A DNA stretch of 64,000 nucleotides from Pagrus major (GCF_040436345.1 NC_133230.1:2398797-2462796), one strand, 5' to 3'; shown: positions 1 to 11,670, counted from the first letter of the stretch. Notes: generated by a model from the letters alone, not told the origin. Numbers and translations: made by a program.

Positions 1-1
1 A

Positions 2-1189
2 CATGGAGGGTCAGGATCAGCTGGAGATGGAGAGCCAAAACAAAAGAAAAGACATCACGGACGCAAAAGTCACAGTGATGATGCAAAAAACTCTACCTCA
101 TCAGACATTCGCCATAACACTCACCCAGGTAAAAAGTCTTTCAAATGTGACACATGTGGAAAGGCTTTTAAGTTTGCGTCCCGATTGAATGCTCACCTAA
201 GAACCCACACAGGTGAGAAGCCTTATACTTGCAAAACATGTGGGAAAGCTTTCAACCAAAGTGCTGACCTAACAGTCCACATGAGAACCCACACAGGTGA
301 GACACCGTATTCTTGCCAAACATGTGGGAAGACTTTCAATAAAAACAGTAACTTAATAGTTCACATGAGAACCCACACAGGTGAGAAACCGTATACTTGC
401 AAAACATGTGGGAAAGCTTTCAGCCAAATTGCAAACTTAACAGTCCACATGAGAACCCACACTGGTGACAAACCGTATACTTGCAAAACATGTGGGAAAG
501 CTTTCAGCCGAAGTGAATCCTTAACAGTCCACATGAGAACCCACACTGGTGACAAACCGTATTCTTGCAAAACATGTGGGAAAGCTTTCGTTCGATGTGC
601 TGACTTAACAGTCCACATGAGAATCCACACAGGTGAGAAACCGTATTCTTGCCAAACATGTGGGAAGACTTTCCGCACAAGTACTCACTTAGCAGCCCAC
701 ATGAGAATCCACACAGGTGAGAAGCCTTTTACCTGTGATATTTGTGGGACGGCTTTCGGGCTTGGTACTCACTTAACTCGACACATGATGGTCCACAGAG
801 GTGAGAAACCGTATTCTTGCCAAACATGTGGGAAGACTTTCCGCACAAGTACTCACTTAACAGTCCACATGAGAATCCACACAGGTGAGAAGCCATATAC
901 TTGCAAAACATGTGGGAAAGCTTTCGCTCGAAGTGCTGACTTAACAGGCCACGTGAGAATCCACACAGGTGAGAAACCGTATTCTTGCCAAACATGTGGG
1001 AAGACTTTCCGCACAAGTACTCACTTAACAACCCACATGAGAACCCACACACGTGAGAAGCCTTTTACCTGTGATATTTGTGGGAAGGCTTTCGGGCTTG
1101 GTACTCACTTAACTCAACACATGATGGTCCACACACGTGAGGAACTGTTTTCTTGCAACACATGGGAAGACTTTCAAATTTTGCAGTGA
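2..1189 (+). CDS. Zinc-finger gene 1, 3' part of last exon (partial)
   Basis: The reading frame is open from the window edge. It enters in the Gly/Ser-rich linker and basic patch seen in the other units, then encodes 12 C2H2 fingers joined by TGEKP-type linkers. Helix residues -1 to +6, in order: [85 protein letters not shown] 13th finger is broken by a 2-bp deletion near 1164 (the usual acatgtggg reads acatggg), so the protein ends in a short out-of-frame tail. Gene 13 keeps this finger intact. Exon 1 lies outside the window. It is presumably a nuclear DNA-binding protein; the target is unknown. The frame agrees with position 2, not with the first ATG at 185. Confidence 0.88.
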   Translation, partial: HGGSGSAGDGEPKQKKRHHGRKSHSDDAKNSTSSDIRHNTHPGKKSFKCDTCGKAFKFASRLNAHLRTHTGEKPYTCKTCGKAFNQSADLTVHMRTHTGETPYSCQTCGKTFNKNSNLIVHMRTHTGEKPYTCKTCGKAFSQIANLTVHMRTHTGDKPYTCKTCGKAFSRSESLTVHMRTHTGDKPYSCKTCGKAFVRCADLTVHMRIHTGEKPYSCQTCGKTFRTSTHLAAHMRIHTGEKPFTCDICGTAFGLGTHLTRHMMVHRGEKPYSCQTCGKTFRTSTHLTVHMRIHTGEKPYTCKTCGKAFARSADLTGHVRIHTGEKPYSCQTCGKTFRTSTHLTTHMRTHTREKPFTCDICGKAFGLGTHLTQHMMVHTREELFSCNTWEDFQILQ

Positions 1190-1762
1190 ATTAAATCAAC
1201 ACAATTTCAAACATTAAAAATGTTAGTTTAGTTTTAGTTAGTTTCTGTGAGTTTTAGACTTGAATTCTAATAATAATAAGTTAAAGTAGTTCATCAGTCA
1301 GAGCCTAAGAATCACCACTCAGAGCGACTGAAGAAGACCATCATCATCGTCATCCTCTTCATCATCATTAACAAATACGTTACAGGCTGTTTAAGAAACC
1401 GTGTGAGCGGTTTCCAACGAAAGAAGATTCTTTAAGTTCAGGAGAAATTTGGTCAGGGCTCTGTTAGCATCAAACTTTTCTCTTAATATTTAACTGCTTT
1501 CACCCTACCTGCAATTTCACCATCCGCCCATATTTCATTCATAAACTCATTACATTAGTCATTACAGACTCACCGTCTTTCTGTTACATGTTAATCTTTT
1601 TTAGTTGCCATCTCATTTACTTAAATGAAAATAAATATATTTAACCGTATGTCGTTGTCTGTGGAGGTTTGTTTTACTGTGGAGAACCAATGGTAACTGT
1701 GTGTACAAGCCACTACTGCAGTAATGAGATTAAATAAATTGATTTGAAAAAATTGATATTGA
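1190..1762 (+). other. Type-2 3' flank of gene 1
   Basis: Noncoding. It is closely similar to the sequence after genes 9, 12 and 13. It holds AATAAA motifs near 1630 and 1733 that could serve polyadenylation. No gene seen. Confidence 0.6.
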
Positions 1763-1823
1763 TATCACGGGAAAACGGAGGAAATAAAATGTATGAATGC
1801 ATGGCCCTTTAGGGCTTCTGTAG
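1763..1823 (+). mobile_element. Right-end relic of the 620-bp TIR element
   Basis: About 60 bp matching the right terminal inverted repeat of the element at 27040-27659. The rest of the element is absent. The relic is fused directly to the type-2 3' flank through a shared 'gatat', so it marks a recombination join. The same join recurs at 42138. Confidence 0.7.
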
Positions 1824-2030
1824 AATTAAGCAGAGTAGATCTACACCTTAGAATAAGGAGTACAACAAACATAGTGTAAACACACTGTAAAAACAGTATA
1901 AGAATGGTGTTAAATATAGTTAATTAAATTAATATAAATAAATGTATAAAAGTATTTGAGAGTTTGCTTAACAACTGGACAACATTTTTTATCCAAATTA
2001 TTTATTGAAGTTTTAAAGTGTAGTCAGATA
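1824..2030 (+). other. Distal upstream block of gene 2
   Basis: AT-rich sequence repeated upstream of every first exon in the cluster (shared landmarks: agcagagtagatctacacc, gtgtaaacacactgt, ttaaatatagttaatt). No coding potential seen. Confidence 0.6.
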
Positions 2031-2238
2031 TGTTTTAAACAGGTTCTGAATAAAATGTGTTCAGTCTGAAGCGGAAATAAAAGCCTCCGCACTTCCCCCG
2101 TCGGAGCTTAACAGCGTGACACCCAGCGGAAGTAAACAGTAGCAGCTAGCAGCATTAGCTGCCTGTGTGTAATGAACGAAGTGGAAGACGGTACTGAGTC
2201 ACAGCGCAGCTCATTATTGAATCAGTAATTAAAGAACA
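2031..2238 (+). promoter_or_regulatory. Promoter/5'UTR block of gene 2 with conserved uORF
   Basis: Nearly identical in all nine complete units. A TATA-like aataaaag lies at 2076-2083, followed by a GC-richer stretch. An upstream ORF at 2172-2228 encodes MNEVEDGTESQRSSLLNQ. It ends 10 nt before the main ATG and is out of frame with it. The uORF start has G at -3 and the main start has A at -3. I infer the promoter from conservation and position; the transcription start is not known. Confidence 0.6.
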
Positions 2239-4419
2239 ATGAGTTCAGTTGAGAGTTTGAGAGAGTTTGTCAACGAGCGACTAACTGCTGCTGCTGAAGA
2301 AATATTCCGAGTGTTTAAAACAACTATCGTCCAGTACGAGGAAGAGATCGATCGGCAGCGCGTCCTGCTGGATATCTGCTGGAAACCCCAAGTAAAGTTA
2401 CACAGGACAGGTGAGGACAAGTTTATTATTTTAACAACACTAATGTTCAGAGCCCTGGAGTGGCCATAGAGGGGGAGATATGCATCGCAGCCACGTTTCA
2501 CTACATGGAGCGAACAGACGAGTGTTTCCCTCGTGTTGGTTCATTCCACTCCGGGACTCCGGAGGTTCTGAGTGCCCGCTGCACGGCTGGGCTCCGTTCT
2601 ATAGAAGACCGCAGCCAAACTCCACTCAAAAAATGCTGATTTTACACACAAAACGTTCAGAAAAATACGAGGAGCACTAAAACTCAACAGAAAGAGGTGT
2701 GTCTCATTGAACCTATTATGAAGACATGTCGGCATTGATTTTGAGTCAGTGGGTCAGATGAGCTGGAAACTATTGGGAAAAATGTAGATTTTACATTCAA
2801 AACATTCATGACAAATATAAGGAGCACTAAAATCCATTTTTAACAAGGTGTGTCCTAGATTTTACATTCAAAACATTAATAACAAGGAAAATGATGTTTT
2901 TGCCAAATGCTACAAACACTGGAACCAAGGTATGAAATACAGAGCAGAACATATTTCACCCTAACCCCAGCTGCTTTGCTCAGATGAGGACTTGAATATT
3001 GTTTTTGTCTATTTTACTTTATCAACGGTGATATGTTGTGGTTTTTTTCTTGTGACAAATGGACTTATTGTAAGTTGCTTTAGACAAAAATGTCTGCTAA
3101 ATGCTCTAACTGTGAATGTTCCAGCTCTTTATGATGAGACGAGAGAAAAGACCCTAACCCTTCACGGCGACAGAGTCCTACGTGAAGCAAGGACTGCCCA
3201 TTTTATTGATAACGAGTGGGAAACACACTCCTACATACTACAAACAAGAGGGATGCACGAGACTCATACCGGTGCTAATCACCACTCAGAGAAGTGCACT
3301 CACCTCTGAGCATGCTGTTCAGTTGCTGTTCAGTTGCTGTTCCTGAAGAAGAACATGCATATTTGAGGATGAATTGAAATGTGCTCAGGTTTACATAATA
3401 CAATTTACTACAAATAAAGGTTGATTGGTTGATTAAATAATCTCTGCCTTTTGTTCACTGTCCCTCCAGAGCTCCCACAGCAACATGTCTGTAAGGAGGA
3501 GGAGGTTCTCGCTGACCAGCAGGTCTGTAACCAGGAGAGGAACTCCAGTCTGGACCAAGAGGACCCAGAGCCTCCTGAGATTAAAGAGGAACAGGAGGAA
3601 CTCTGCACCAGTCGGGAGGGAGAGCAGCTTGTACTGAAGGTTGAGACGGATACCGTCATGTTGACTCCAACTTATGAGGAAAGTGACCACAGTGAAGCAG
3701 AACCAAAAAGTGACCACCAGCTCCTCTCCAACAACTCTCATGTGGCTGAGAGCCAAGATCAGAAAGGAGGAAAACATGGAGATTCAGGATCAGCTGGAGA
3801 TGGAGAGCCAAAACAAAAGAAAAGACATCACGGAAGCAAAAGTCACAGTGATAATGCAAAAAACTCTACCTCATCAGACATTCACCATAACACTCACCCA
3901 GGTAAAAAATCTTTCAAATGTGACACATGTGGAAAGGCTTTTAAGTTTAAGTCCCGATTGAATACACACCTAAGAACCCACACAGGTGAGAAGCCTTATT
4001 CTTGCCAAACATGTGGGAAGACTTTCAAGACTCATCGTGAATTGAATGTGCACATGAGATCTCACACAGGTGAGAAGCCTTATTCTTGCAAAACATGTGG
4101 AAAAGCTTTCAGCCAAAGTGTTCACTTAACAGTCCACATGAGAATCCACACAGGTGAGAAGCCTTATTCTTGCCAAACATGTGGGAAGACTTTCAGGACT
4201 CGTGGTGATTTGAATCTGCACATGAGAATCCACACAGGTGAGAAGCCTTATTCTTGCCAAACATGTGGGAAGACTTTCAGGACTCGTTGTGATTTGAATC
4301 TGCACATGAGAATCCACACAGGTGAGAAGCCTTATTCTTGCAAAACATGTGGGAAAGCTTTCGGCCAAAGTGCTCACTTAACTCGTCACATGAGAACCCA
4401 CACAGGTGAGAAGACATAA
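2239..4419 (+). CDS. Zinc-finger gene 2 (6 fingers), two exons
   Basis: CDS joins 2239-2410 and 3470-4419, giving 373 residues. Exon 1 encodes a 57-residue charged, probably helical or coiled-coil module starting [15 protein letters not shown]. The donor is cag/GTGAGG and the acceptor ccctccag/AG; both are phase 1 and make a Glu at the join. Exon 2 encodes an acidic region with two SUMO-consensus sites (IKEE and LKVE), a Gly/Ser linker, a basic patch (KQKKRHH), then six fingers with helices FKSRLNT, THRELNV, QSVHLTV, TRGDLNL, TRCDLNL, QSAHLTR. The N-terminal module is not KRAB, SCAN or BTB; I know it only as a recurrent start of fish zinc-finger proteins. Likely a nuclear sequence-specific regulator. 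The start is chosen because the ATG, its context and the splice phase are shared by nine copies. Confidence 0.9.
2901..3288 (+). mobile_element. hAT/ZBED-like transposase fossil in intron 1 of gene 2, split by a SINE-like insert
   Basis: The left part (to 2959) and right part (from 3119) match the longer fossil at 14941-15220. In this copy the DGWTS-coding stretch is deleted and replaced by a short ccctaaccc segment. The later [14 protein letters not shown] segment is still readable. Confidence 0.6.
2960..3118 (+). repeat. SINE-like insert
   Basis: An about 160-bp insert absent from genes 5, 8, 9, 12 and 13 at the same point. It ends in gtaagttgctttagacaaaa followed by tgtctgctaaatgctctaa, which resembles the 3' tail of common teleost short interspersed repeats. 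Family not assigned. Confidence 0.5.
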
Positions 4420-4491
4420 TTTTGAAAGACCTGGGGGAAAAGTTTCTCTGATCAGTCGCTTTGAAGAGACATTTGAGGACACGTACAGGCG
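4420..4491 (+). pseudogene. Relic C-terminal finger in the 3'UTR of gene 2
   Basis: Directly after the TAA, the sequence still resembles one more finger (compare KSFS.QSALKRHLRTRTGE in the better copies after genes 10 and 11). The first zinc Cys codon has become TGA, the second TGG, and here a 1-bp loss in cagtcgctttg shifts the frame. Confidence 0.6.
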
Positions 4492-5077
4492 AGTAGCTTT
4501 GTATCTGCTAAATATGTTGGAGGTGATTCAGTTCTAGTGTTTCATGCATACTTGAAAATTCCTCAGAGGCTCAATATACACAGGAGAAATGATGAGCTAA
4601 AGGGTGAATGTGTACAATTTCCCATTGAGAAGATGTCACAATATGTTTCTGTCAATATCTTCATGCTGATTTGCCCATATTTGTGAAAATGATGATTAAA
4701 AAGTGGAGTTAATCGGTCTCATGTGTCCCACTTATTATCGCTCCTCGTGTCATGCTTTTCTATAAACATTTATATGTTAAATACTTGTAGTTTTTCCAGT
4801 AGCTTCCATGCAAGTAACCAAAAAGTAAGCTGTTAGTTCAAAGTAGCAGTTTAGAAAAGAGTGGCACATTTCTTTGTGGGATTAAGCAGAGTAGATCTAC
4901 ACCTTAATACATGGAATACAACAAACATAGTGTAAACACACTGTGTAAAAATGGTGTTAAATATAGTTAATTAAATTAATATAAATAAATGTATAAAAGT
5001 ATTTGGGAGTTTGCTTAGCAACTGGACAACATTTTTTATCCAAATTATTAATTGAAGTTTAAAAGTGTAGTCAGATA
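4492..5077 (+). other. Type-1 3' flank of gene 2 and distal upstream block of gene 3
   Basis: Noncoding AT-rich DNA collinear with the regions after genes 3, 10 and 11. The shared upstream block begins near 4850 (agaaaagagtggcacatttc). Nothing else seen. Confidence 0.5.
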
Positions 5078-5285
5078 TGTTTTAAACAGGTTCTGAATAA
5101 AATGTGTTCAGTCTGAAGCGGAAATAAAAGCCTCCGCACTTCCCCCGTCGGAGCTTAACAGCGTGACACCCAGCGGAAGTAAACAGTAGCAGCTAGCAGC
5201 ATTAGCTGCCTGTGTGTAATGAACGAAGTGGAAGACGGTACTGAGTCACAGTGCAGCTCATTATTGAACTAGTAATTAAAGAACA
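5078..5285 (+). promoter_or_regulatory. Promoter/5'UTR block of gene 3 with uORF
   Basis: Conserved block as before gene 2. The uORF at 5219-5272 encodes MNEVEDGTESQCSSLLN; the R-to-C change is shared only with gene 13. Confidence 0.55.
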
Positions 5286-8200
5286 ATGAGTTCAGTTGTG
5301 AGTTTGAGAGAGTTTGTCAACGAGCGACTAACTGCTGCTGCTGAAGAAATATTCCGAGTGTTTAAAACAACTATCGTCCAGTACGAGGAAGAGATCGATC
5401 GGCAGCGCGTCCTGCTGGATATCTGCTGGAAACCCCAAGTAAAGTTACACAGGACAGGTGAGGACAAGTTTATTATTTTAACAACACTAATGTTCAGAGC
5501 CCTGGAGTGGCCATAGAGGGGGAGATATGCATCGCAGCCACGTTTCACTACATGGAGCGAACAGACGAGTGTTTCCCTCGTGTTGGTTCATTCCACTCCG
5601 GGACTCCGGAGGTTCTGAGTGTCCGCTGCACGGCTGCGCTCCGTTCTATAGAAGACCGCAGCCAAACTCCACTCAAAAAATGCTGATTTTACACACAAAG
5701 CGTTCAGAAATCTACGAGGAGCACTAAAACTCAACAGAAAGAGGTGTGTCTCATTGAACCTATTATATAGACATGTCGGCATTGATTTTCAGACAGTCGG
5801 TCAGATGAACTGGAAACTATTGGGAAAAATGTAGATTTTACATTCAAAACATTAATAACAAGGAAAATGATGTTTTTTGCCAAACGCTACAAACACTGGA
5901 ACCAAGGTATGAAACACAGAGCAGAACATATTTCACAGAAGAACTAACCCTAAACCCGGGTACTTTGAGAGGCACCTGGCTGCAGACCTCCACTGTGAAG
6001 TCGCTTCCGGTGCAGGCTCCACTGTCAGGACCGGAAGTGAGGACATTTAAATCTGCATTTCACCTGCTTTTTCATTCGAGAGAGACCAGCGAGTGAGCAA
6101 GTGTCCCGAGTAGCGGTGAGTTGCTGATTTTTATTATCCACAGAAAGTAAATGTATGTTTTTTTGTGTTCTTCGTCAACGTAGGTGCCGTAAAATAATAA
6201 CGTTATAGAAGTTATTAATGATGCAAATTACCGAATGTTACATGTCGGCTTGGGTTGTTGTTTTGAAGCTAAGTTAGATAATGTCAAAGTTAACTTTCAC
6301 CGATGGCGGTTAGCATCAACACCGTAAATTATCAGAGATTATCATCAGCTGGGCATCGTCACAAAGTTGTAAACGTGTCTTTCTGAACTCACAAACGTGA
6401 TATGTGAGACAGCCAAGCTACCAACACGATGCAACACACCATGATGTTTTGCCAGAGGTCGACTAGCTAATTAGTGATATCACCTGTTTAAGTGCACGAG
6501 TGGAATCAAAATGTGGCACATTTTTACTTTTTTATTTGTCCACCTCTGTTGTAAACTGCAGTATATAAACAAAACGAATAGTAACTGAAATTACTGAGAA
6601 GTAGCTTCTGCACCATCAGTACTTTTAATTTTGATACTGAGGAAGGAAATACACATTTAGTGACTGACGTCTGAGAAGGGCCCTCTGACCTCCAGACTGA
6701 CTGATGGGATCTTTTTCTTTTTCTTCTTTTTGGAACTTGTGTTTTGAATATTACAACTGATCATTTTGCTTATCTATATATTTCCAGGAAGAAGAGCAGC
6801 AGGCTGAGGTCTCAGTCAGACCTGCCGATGTGGACACACCAGTGGAAGGAGTAAGATTTTTCACAGCATCTATTGGTCAGATACTGTTGGTGCAGCAGCT
6901 ATGGTACAGACATCTTTTGCAGACATGCAGCAGAGCGGGTTGAGGCCAACAGACAACTGTTGTCTGCCAAAGTGGACCTGCCTGATGTTCTGTGCTTGGG
7001 GAGGAGAAACAGGCTGAGGCTGCTCTGCAATATGGGAGGGTGTGGAAAGAAGAGGTGGATGAGCATGAAAAGGAAACAATCCTGGAGCCCTTCAAGTTGA
7101 CGTTTTACAATACTGAGGACATGTGGAAATTCTGCAAAGAAATAATGGACAGAAGAAATTATTTGACCTATTGTGAATGTCACACAGATGAGTGAGTTTG
7201 TGTTCAAGAATAAAGGGCTACAGAACATTTAATCATGTTGTGACTTGGTGTGTTTTTTGTTTTTCTCATGGATCACTTAATAATTCACTTGGATTATACT
7301 GTAGATATCAAGAGTAAGTGTAGTATTTAGTGGTACTTGGGTGTTCCAGCAGCACAAGAACATAATTAGCATAGACATGATACCAAACATGAAATTTATG
7401 GTGGTTAAGAATAAAAATACATAATACAACAGAAAAAAAATTGAAAAAATATATAGAAAAAGAGCAGTGCAATAAAGTCAAAGTTAAATGATAAAGAAAA
7501 GGCAGTGAGGTACTGTATAGTGCACAATAAAATGTATTGGCCAATGACATCTTATGAGATGTTGGCTTATGAATATGAGTAGTAACTTTAAAGACAATTT
7601 GTGCACTGAGCAATGTTATTCCTGCCCTCCATTGTTTTCATTGATCAACTATTTGACCTTCTCTTTTCAAGATCCTCAGCTTTGTAGTAGGCTACAAATA
7701 GACTATTGAGCCCCGAGTCATATCACCCACCGTTTGTTTTTTGGAATGACTAAGTTGTTAAATTACGCTGTCCAGTGTATATTAGTCGGGCTTTTTGTCC
7801 TAGATTTGGACAGAATAAATCAAAATGCCCACGTTGGGGCTCATGCAAAAACGACAAACAAAAAAGTTTACTATATAAATACGATATAACGATATATACT
7901 ATAGACAAGGAATTAATACATTTTACGTCATAGTGTTTACTAATTAATACATTTGTGAGGAAAACGATTCAACCGGAAGTGTATTCGCAATTTTATTTTG
8001 AAATGTATCCCGTGCATTTCCTGTCCTGACAGTGGAGGTGGCCTGAGAGTGGAGCCTGCGGCGGTAGTGACCTCACAGTGGAGGTCTGCAGCCAGGACCT
8101 CGTGTGGCTACTTATCTCAGATGAGGGCTTGAATATCGTTTGTCTTTTTTACTTTATCAACGGTGATATGTTGTGGTTTCTTTTGTGTGACAAATGGACT

Positions 8201-10047
8201 TATTGTAAGTTGCTTTGGACAAAAATGTCTGCTAAATGCCCTAACTGTGAATGTTCCAGCTCATTATGATGAGACGATTGAAAAGACCCTAACCCTTCAC
8301 GGCCACAGAGTCCTACGTGAAGCAAGGACTGCCCATTTTATTGATAACGAGTGGGAAACGCACTCCTACATGCTACAAACAAGAGGGATGCACGAGACTC
8401 ATACCGGTGCTAATCACCACTCAGAGAAGTGCACTCACCTCTGAGCATGCTGTTCAGTTGCTGTTCCTGAAGAAGAACATGCATATTTGAGGATGAATTG
8501 AAATGTGCTCAGGTTTACATAATACAAGTTACTACAAATAAAGGTTGGTTGGTTGATTAAATAATCTCTGCCTTTTGTTCTCTGTCCCTCCAGAGCTCCC
8601 ACAGCAACATGTCTGTAAGGAGGAGGAGGTTCTCGCTGACCAGCAGGTTTGTAACCAGGAGAGGAACTCCAGTCTGGACCAAGAGGACCCAGAGCCTCCA
8701 GAGATTAAAGAGGAACAGGAGGAACTCTGCACCAGTCGGGAGGGAGAGCAGCTTGTACTGAAGGTTGAGACGGATACCGTCATGTTGACTCCAACTTATG
8801 AAGAAAGTGACCACAGTGAAGCAGAACCAAAAAGTGACCACCAGCTCCTCTCCAGCAACTCTCATGTAGCTGAGAGCCAAGATCAGAAAGGAGGAAAACA
8901 TGGAGATTCAGGATCAGCTGGAGATGGAGAGCCAAAACAAAAGAAAAGACATCAAGGAAGCAAAAGACATAGTGAAAATGCAAAAAACTCTACCTCATCA
9001 GACATTCACCATAACACTCACCCAGGTAAAAAGTCTTTCAAATGTGACACATGTGGAAAGGCTTTTAAGTTTAAGTCCCGATTGAATGCTCACCTAAGAA
9101 CCCACACAGGTGAGAAGTCGTATTCTTGCCAAACATGTGGGAAAGCTTTCAGCCAAAGTGCTCACTTAACAGTCCACATGAGAATCCACACAGGTGAGAA
9201 GCCGTATTCTTGCCAAACATGTGGGAAAGCTTTCAGCCAAAGTGAATCCTTAAGAGTTCACATGAGAATCCACACAGGTGAGAAGCCATATTCTTGCCAA
9301 ACATGTGGGAAGACTTTCAAGAGTCGTCGTGAATTGACTCTGCACAAGGCAATCCACACTGGTGAGAAGCCGTATTCTTGCAAAACATGTGGGAAAGCTT
9401 TCAGCCGAAGTGCAAACTTAACAGTCCACATGAGAATCCACACAGGTGAGAAGCCGTATTCTTGCCAAACATGTGGGAAGACTTTCAAGACTCGTGTTGA
9501 ATTGAATGTGCACATGGCAATCCACACTGGTGAGAAGCCATATTCTTGCAAAACATGTGGGAAAGCTTTCAGCCGAAGTGCAAACTTAACAGTCCACATG
9601 AGAACTCACACAGGTGAGACACCGTATTCTTGCAAAACGTGTGGGAAAGCTTTCAATGACAACAGTGCCATAAAACGTCACATGAGAATCCACACTGGTG
9701 AGAAGCCGTATACTTGCAAAACATGTGGGAAAGCTTTCAGCCGAAGTGCAAGCTTAACAGTCCACATGAGAATCCACACAGGTGAGAAGCCGTATTCTTG
9801 CCAAACATGTGGGAAGACTTTCAAGACTCGTGGTGAATTGAATCTGCACATGGCAATCCACACTGGTGAGAAGCCGTATTCTTGCAAAACATGTGGGAAA
9901 GCTTTTGGCAAAAGTGCTCGCTTAACAGTCCACATGAGAATCCACACAGGTGAGAAGCCGTATTCTTGCCAAACATGTGGGAAGACTTTCAAGACTCGTG
10001 GTGAATTGAATCTGCACATGGCAATCCACACTGGTGAGAAGCCATAA
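5286..10047 (+). CDS. Zinc-finger gene 3 (12 fingers), two exons
   Basis: CDS joins 5286-5457 and 8594-10047, giving 541 residues. Exon 1 differs from the others by Glu5 to Val. The intron is about 3.1 kb because it contains a 2.1-kb TIR element. Twelve fingers follow the acidic/SUMO-motif region: FKSRLNA, QSAHLTV, QSESLRV, SRRELTL, RSANLTV, TRVELNV, RSANLTV, DNSAIKR, RSASLTV, TRGELNL, KSARLTV, TRGELNL. Fingers alternate between 'KAF.RS' and 'KTFKTR' types, and pairs 5/7 and 10/12 have identical helices, which points to growth by two-finger duplications. The array ends HTGEKP then TAA, followed by a decayed relic finger (type-1 end). All zinc ligands are intact. DNA target unknown. Confidence 0.9.
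5966..8108 (+). mobile_element. 2.1-kb DNA-transposon-like element with long inverted ends
   Basis: The left end (from about 5966, with cctggctgcagacctccact at 5975-5994) is the imperfect reverse complement of the right end (about 8035-8108) over roughly 70 bp. TACTT at 5961-5965 and 8109-8113 is a candidate 5-bp target duplication. Inside there is no long ORF. There are short open stretches with splice-like borders: a donor-like gcggtgagt near 6115, an acceptor-like tttccag at 6782-6788, and an acidic coding-like stretch around 7000-7190 ending TGA. It is probably non-autonomous and may carry a captured gene fragment. Family not recognised. Confidence 0.6.
8114..8253 (+). repeat. SINE-like insert (remaining part)
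   Basis: Same tail as at 2960-3118 (tgtaagttgctttggacaaa). Its left end is separated from it by the 2.1-kb element, so that element inserted into or beside this repeat. Confidence 0.5.
8254..8424 (+). mobile_element. hAT/ZBED-like transposase fossil in intron 1 of gene 3 (3' part)
   Basis: Matches the right part of the intron fossil in gene 2. Its left part lies at about 5880-5951, beyond the inserted element. The DGWTS segment is deleted here as in genes 2, 10 and 11. Confidence 0.55.
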
Positions 10048-10535
10048 TTTTGAAAGACCTGGAGGAAAAGTTTCTCTGATCAGTCGCTTTGAAGAGACAT
10101 TTGAGGACACGTACAGGCGAGTAGCTTTGTATCTGCTTAATATGTTGGAGGTGATTCAGTTCTAGTGTTTCATGCATACTTGAAAATTCCTCAGAGGCTC
10201 AATATACACAGGAGAAATGATGAGCTAAAGGGTGAATGTGTACAATTTCCCCTTGAGACGATGTCACAATATGTTTGTGTCAATATTTTCATGCTGATTT
10301 GCCCATATTTGTGAAAATGATGATTAAAAAGTCGAGTTAATCAGTCTCATGTGTCCCACTTATTATCGCTCCTCGTGTCTTGCTTTTCTACAAACATTTA
10401 TATGTTAAATACTTGTAGTTTTTCCAGTAGCTTCCATGCAAGTAACCAAAAAGTAAGCTGTTAGTTCAAAGTAGCAGTTTAGAAAAGAGTGGCACATTTC
10501 TTTGTGTTATTAAGCAGAGTAGATCTACACCTTAA
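10048..10535 (+). other. Type-1 3' flank of gene 3
   Basis: Relic finger (to about 10120), then noncoding flank, then the first bases of the next upstream block (to cttaa). The shared sequence stops abruptly at 10535, where an LTR-like sequence begins. Confidence 0.5.
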
Positions 10536-11039
10536 TGTCAGGTTCGAGCAACCTAGAACATTATTAAACACAAGAAATAAGAGAGACAGACAAGGCGTTA
10601 TTCTTTTACTTGCAAGGAGAACGGACAGAGATGTGCTCAGTTACAATCTCCAACATGGGAGTTGCTGCCTGACAGTTAACAGCTGCGTGCAGCAACGCGA
10701 TAACAGAATGTGAGCGTGAAAAATAACACCATACAAGGATGCAAACACAGACAACAGTTTTGTGCTTCGCTTCTCTGTGGTTGAGCCATATCTTGCTTAG
10801 TTCCTCAAAACTGGTTTCGCAAGTGGGTGCGCAGCCCCCACTTCCTCAGAACACAGGATACAGGACGAATTGCCAAACAACCTTATATGGGACAGAAGCT
10901 GTAAGCAGGTCAATAAAAGGTTATAAGAGTACATCATGATATAAACTGTAACTTACATATAAGCAAACTCTATCACTCTCCTGATCTAATTAACACACAC
11001 ATGCTCTAGAGTAAAAGTACTCTGGGCCCCAACTTGACA
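10536..11039 (+). mobile_element. Candidate solo LTR
   Basis: A 504-bp segment that begins TGTCAGG and ends CTTGACA (TGTCA/TGACA inverted ends). It contains an AATAAA-type motif near 10911 and has no counterpart in the other units. No matching target duplication is visible (flanks cttaa and ctcag), so it may be part of a larger rearranged element. Family not assigned. Confidence 0.4.

Positions 11040-11670
<631 letters not shown>

Noticed and set aside
185-1189. 84-bp repeated finger units considered as a CRISPR-like or satellite array
   Set aside because: The repeats are in-frame C2H2 codons with diverged helix positions; there are no spacers and the genome is eukaryotic.
2239-2410. First exon as a KRAB, SCAN, BTB or FiNZ domain
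   Set aside because: None of the hallmark residues of these domains are present; kept as an unnamed helical module.
2229-2501. 90-codon minus-strand ORF opposite each first exon
   Set aside because: Repeated in every unit only because the exon is repeated; it is antisense to a well-supported coding exon and has no features.
2957-2970. Short (accctaaccc)-type stretches, also near 3150, 5946, 8290 and 33680, as telomere repeats
   Set aside because: Only one to two units each, inside mobile-element remnants.
9258-10031. Minus-strand ORFs of 60-140 codons opposite the finger arrays
   Set aside because: They are mirror images of the repeated finger codons and follow their 84-bp period; no independent signals.
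10541-10554. ggttcgagcaacc considered as the T-arm of a tRNA gene
   Set aside because: No acceptor stem, anticodon arm or pol III boxes at the right spacing; it lies at the start of the LTR-like sequence.
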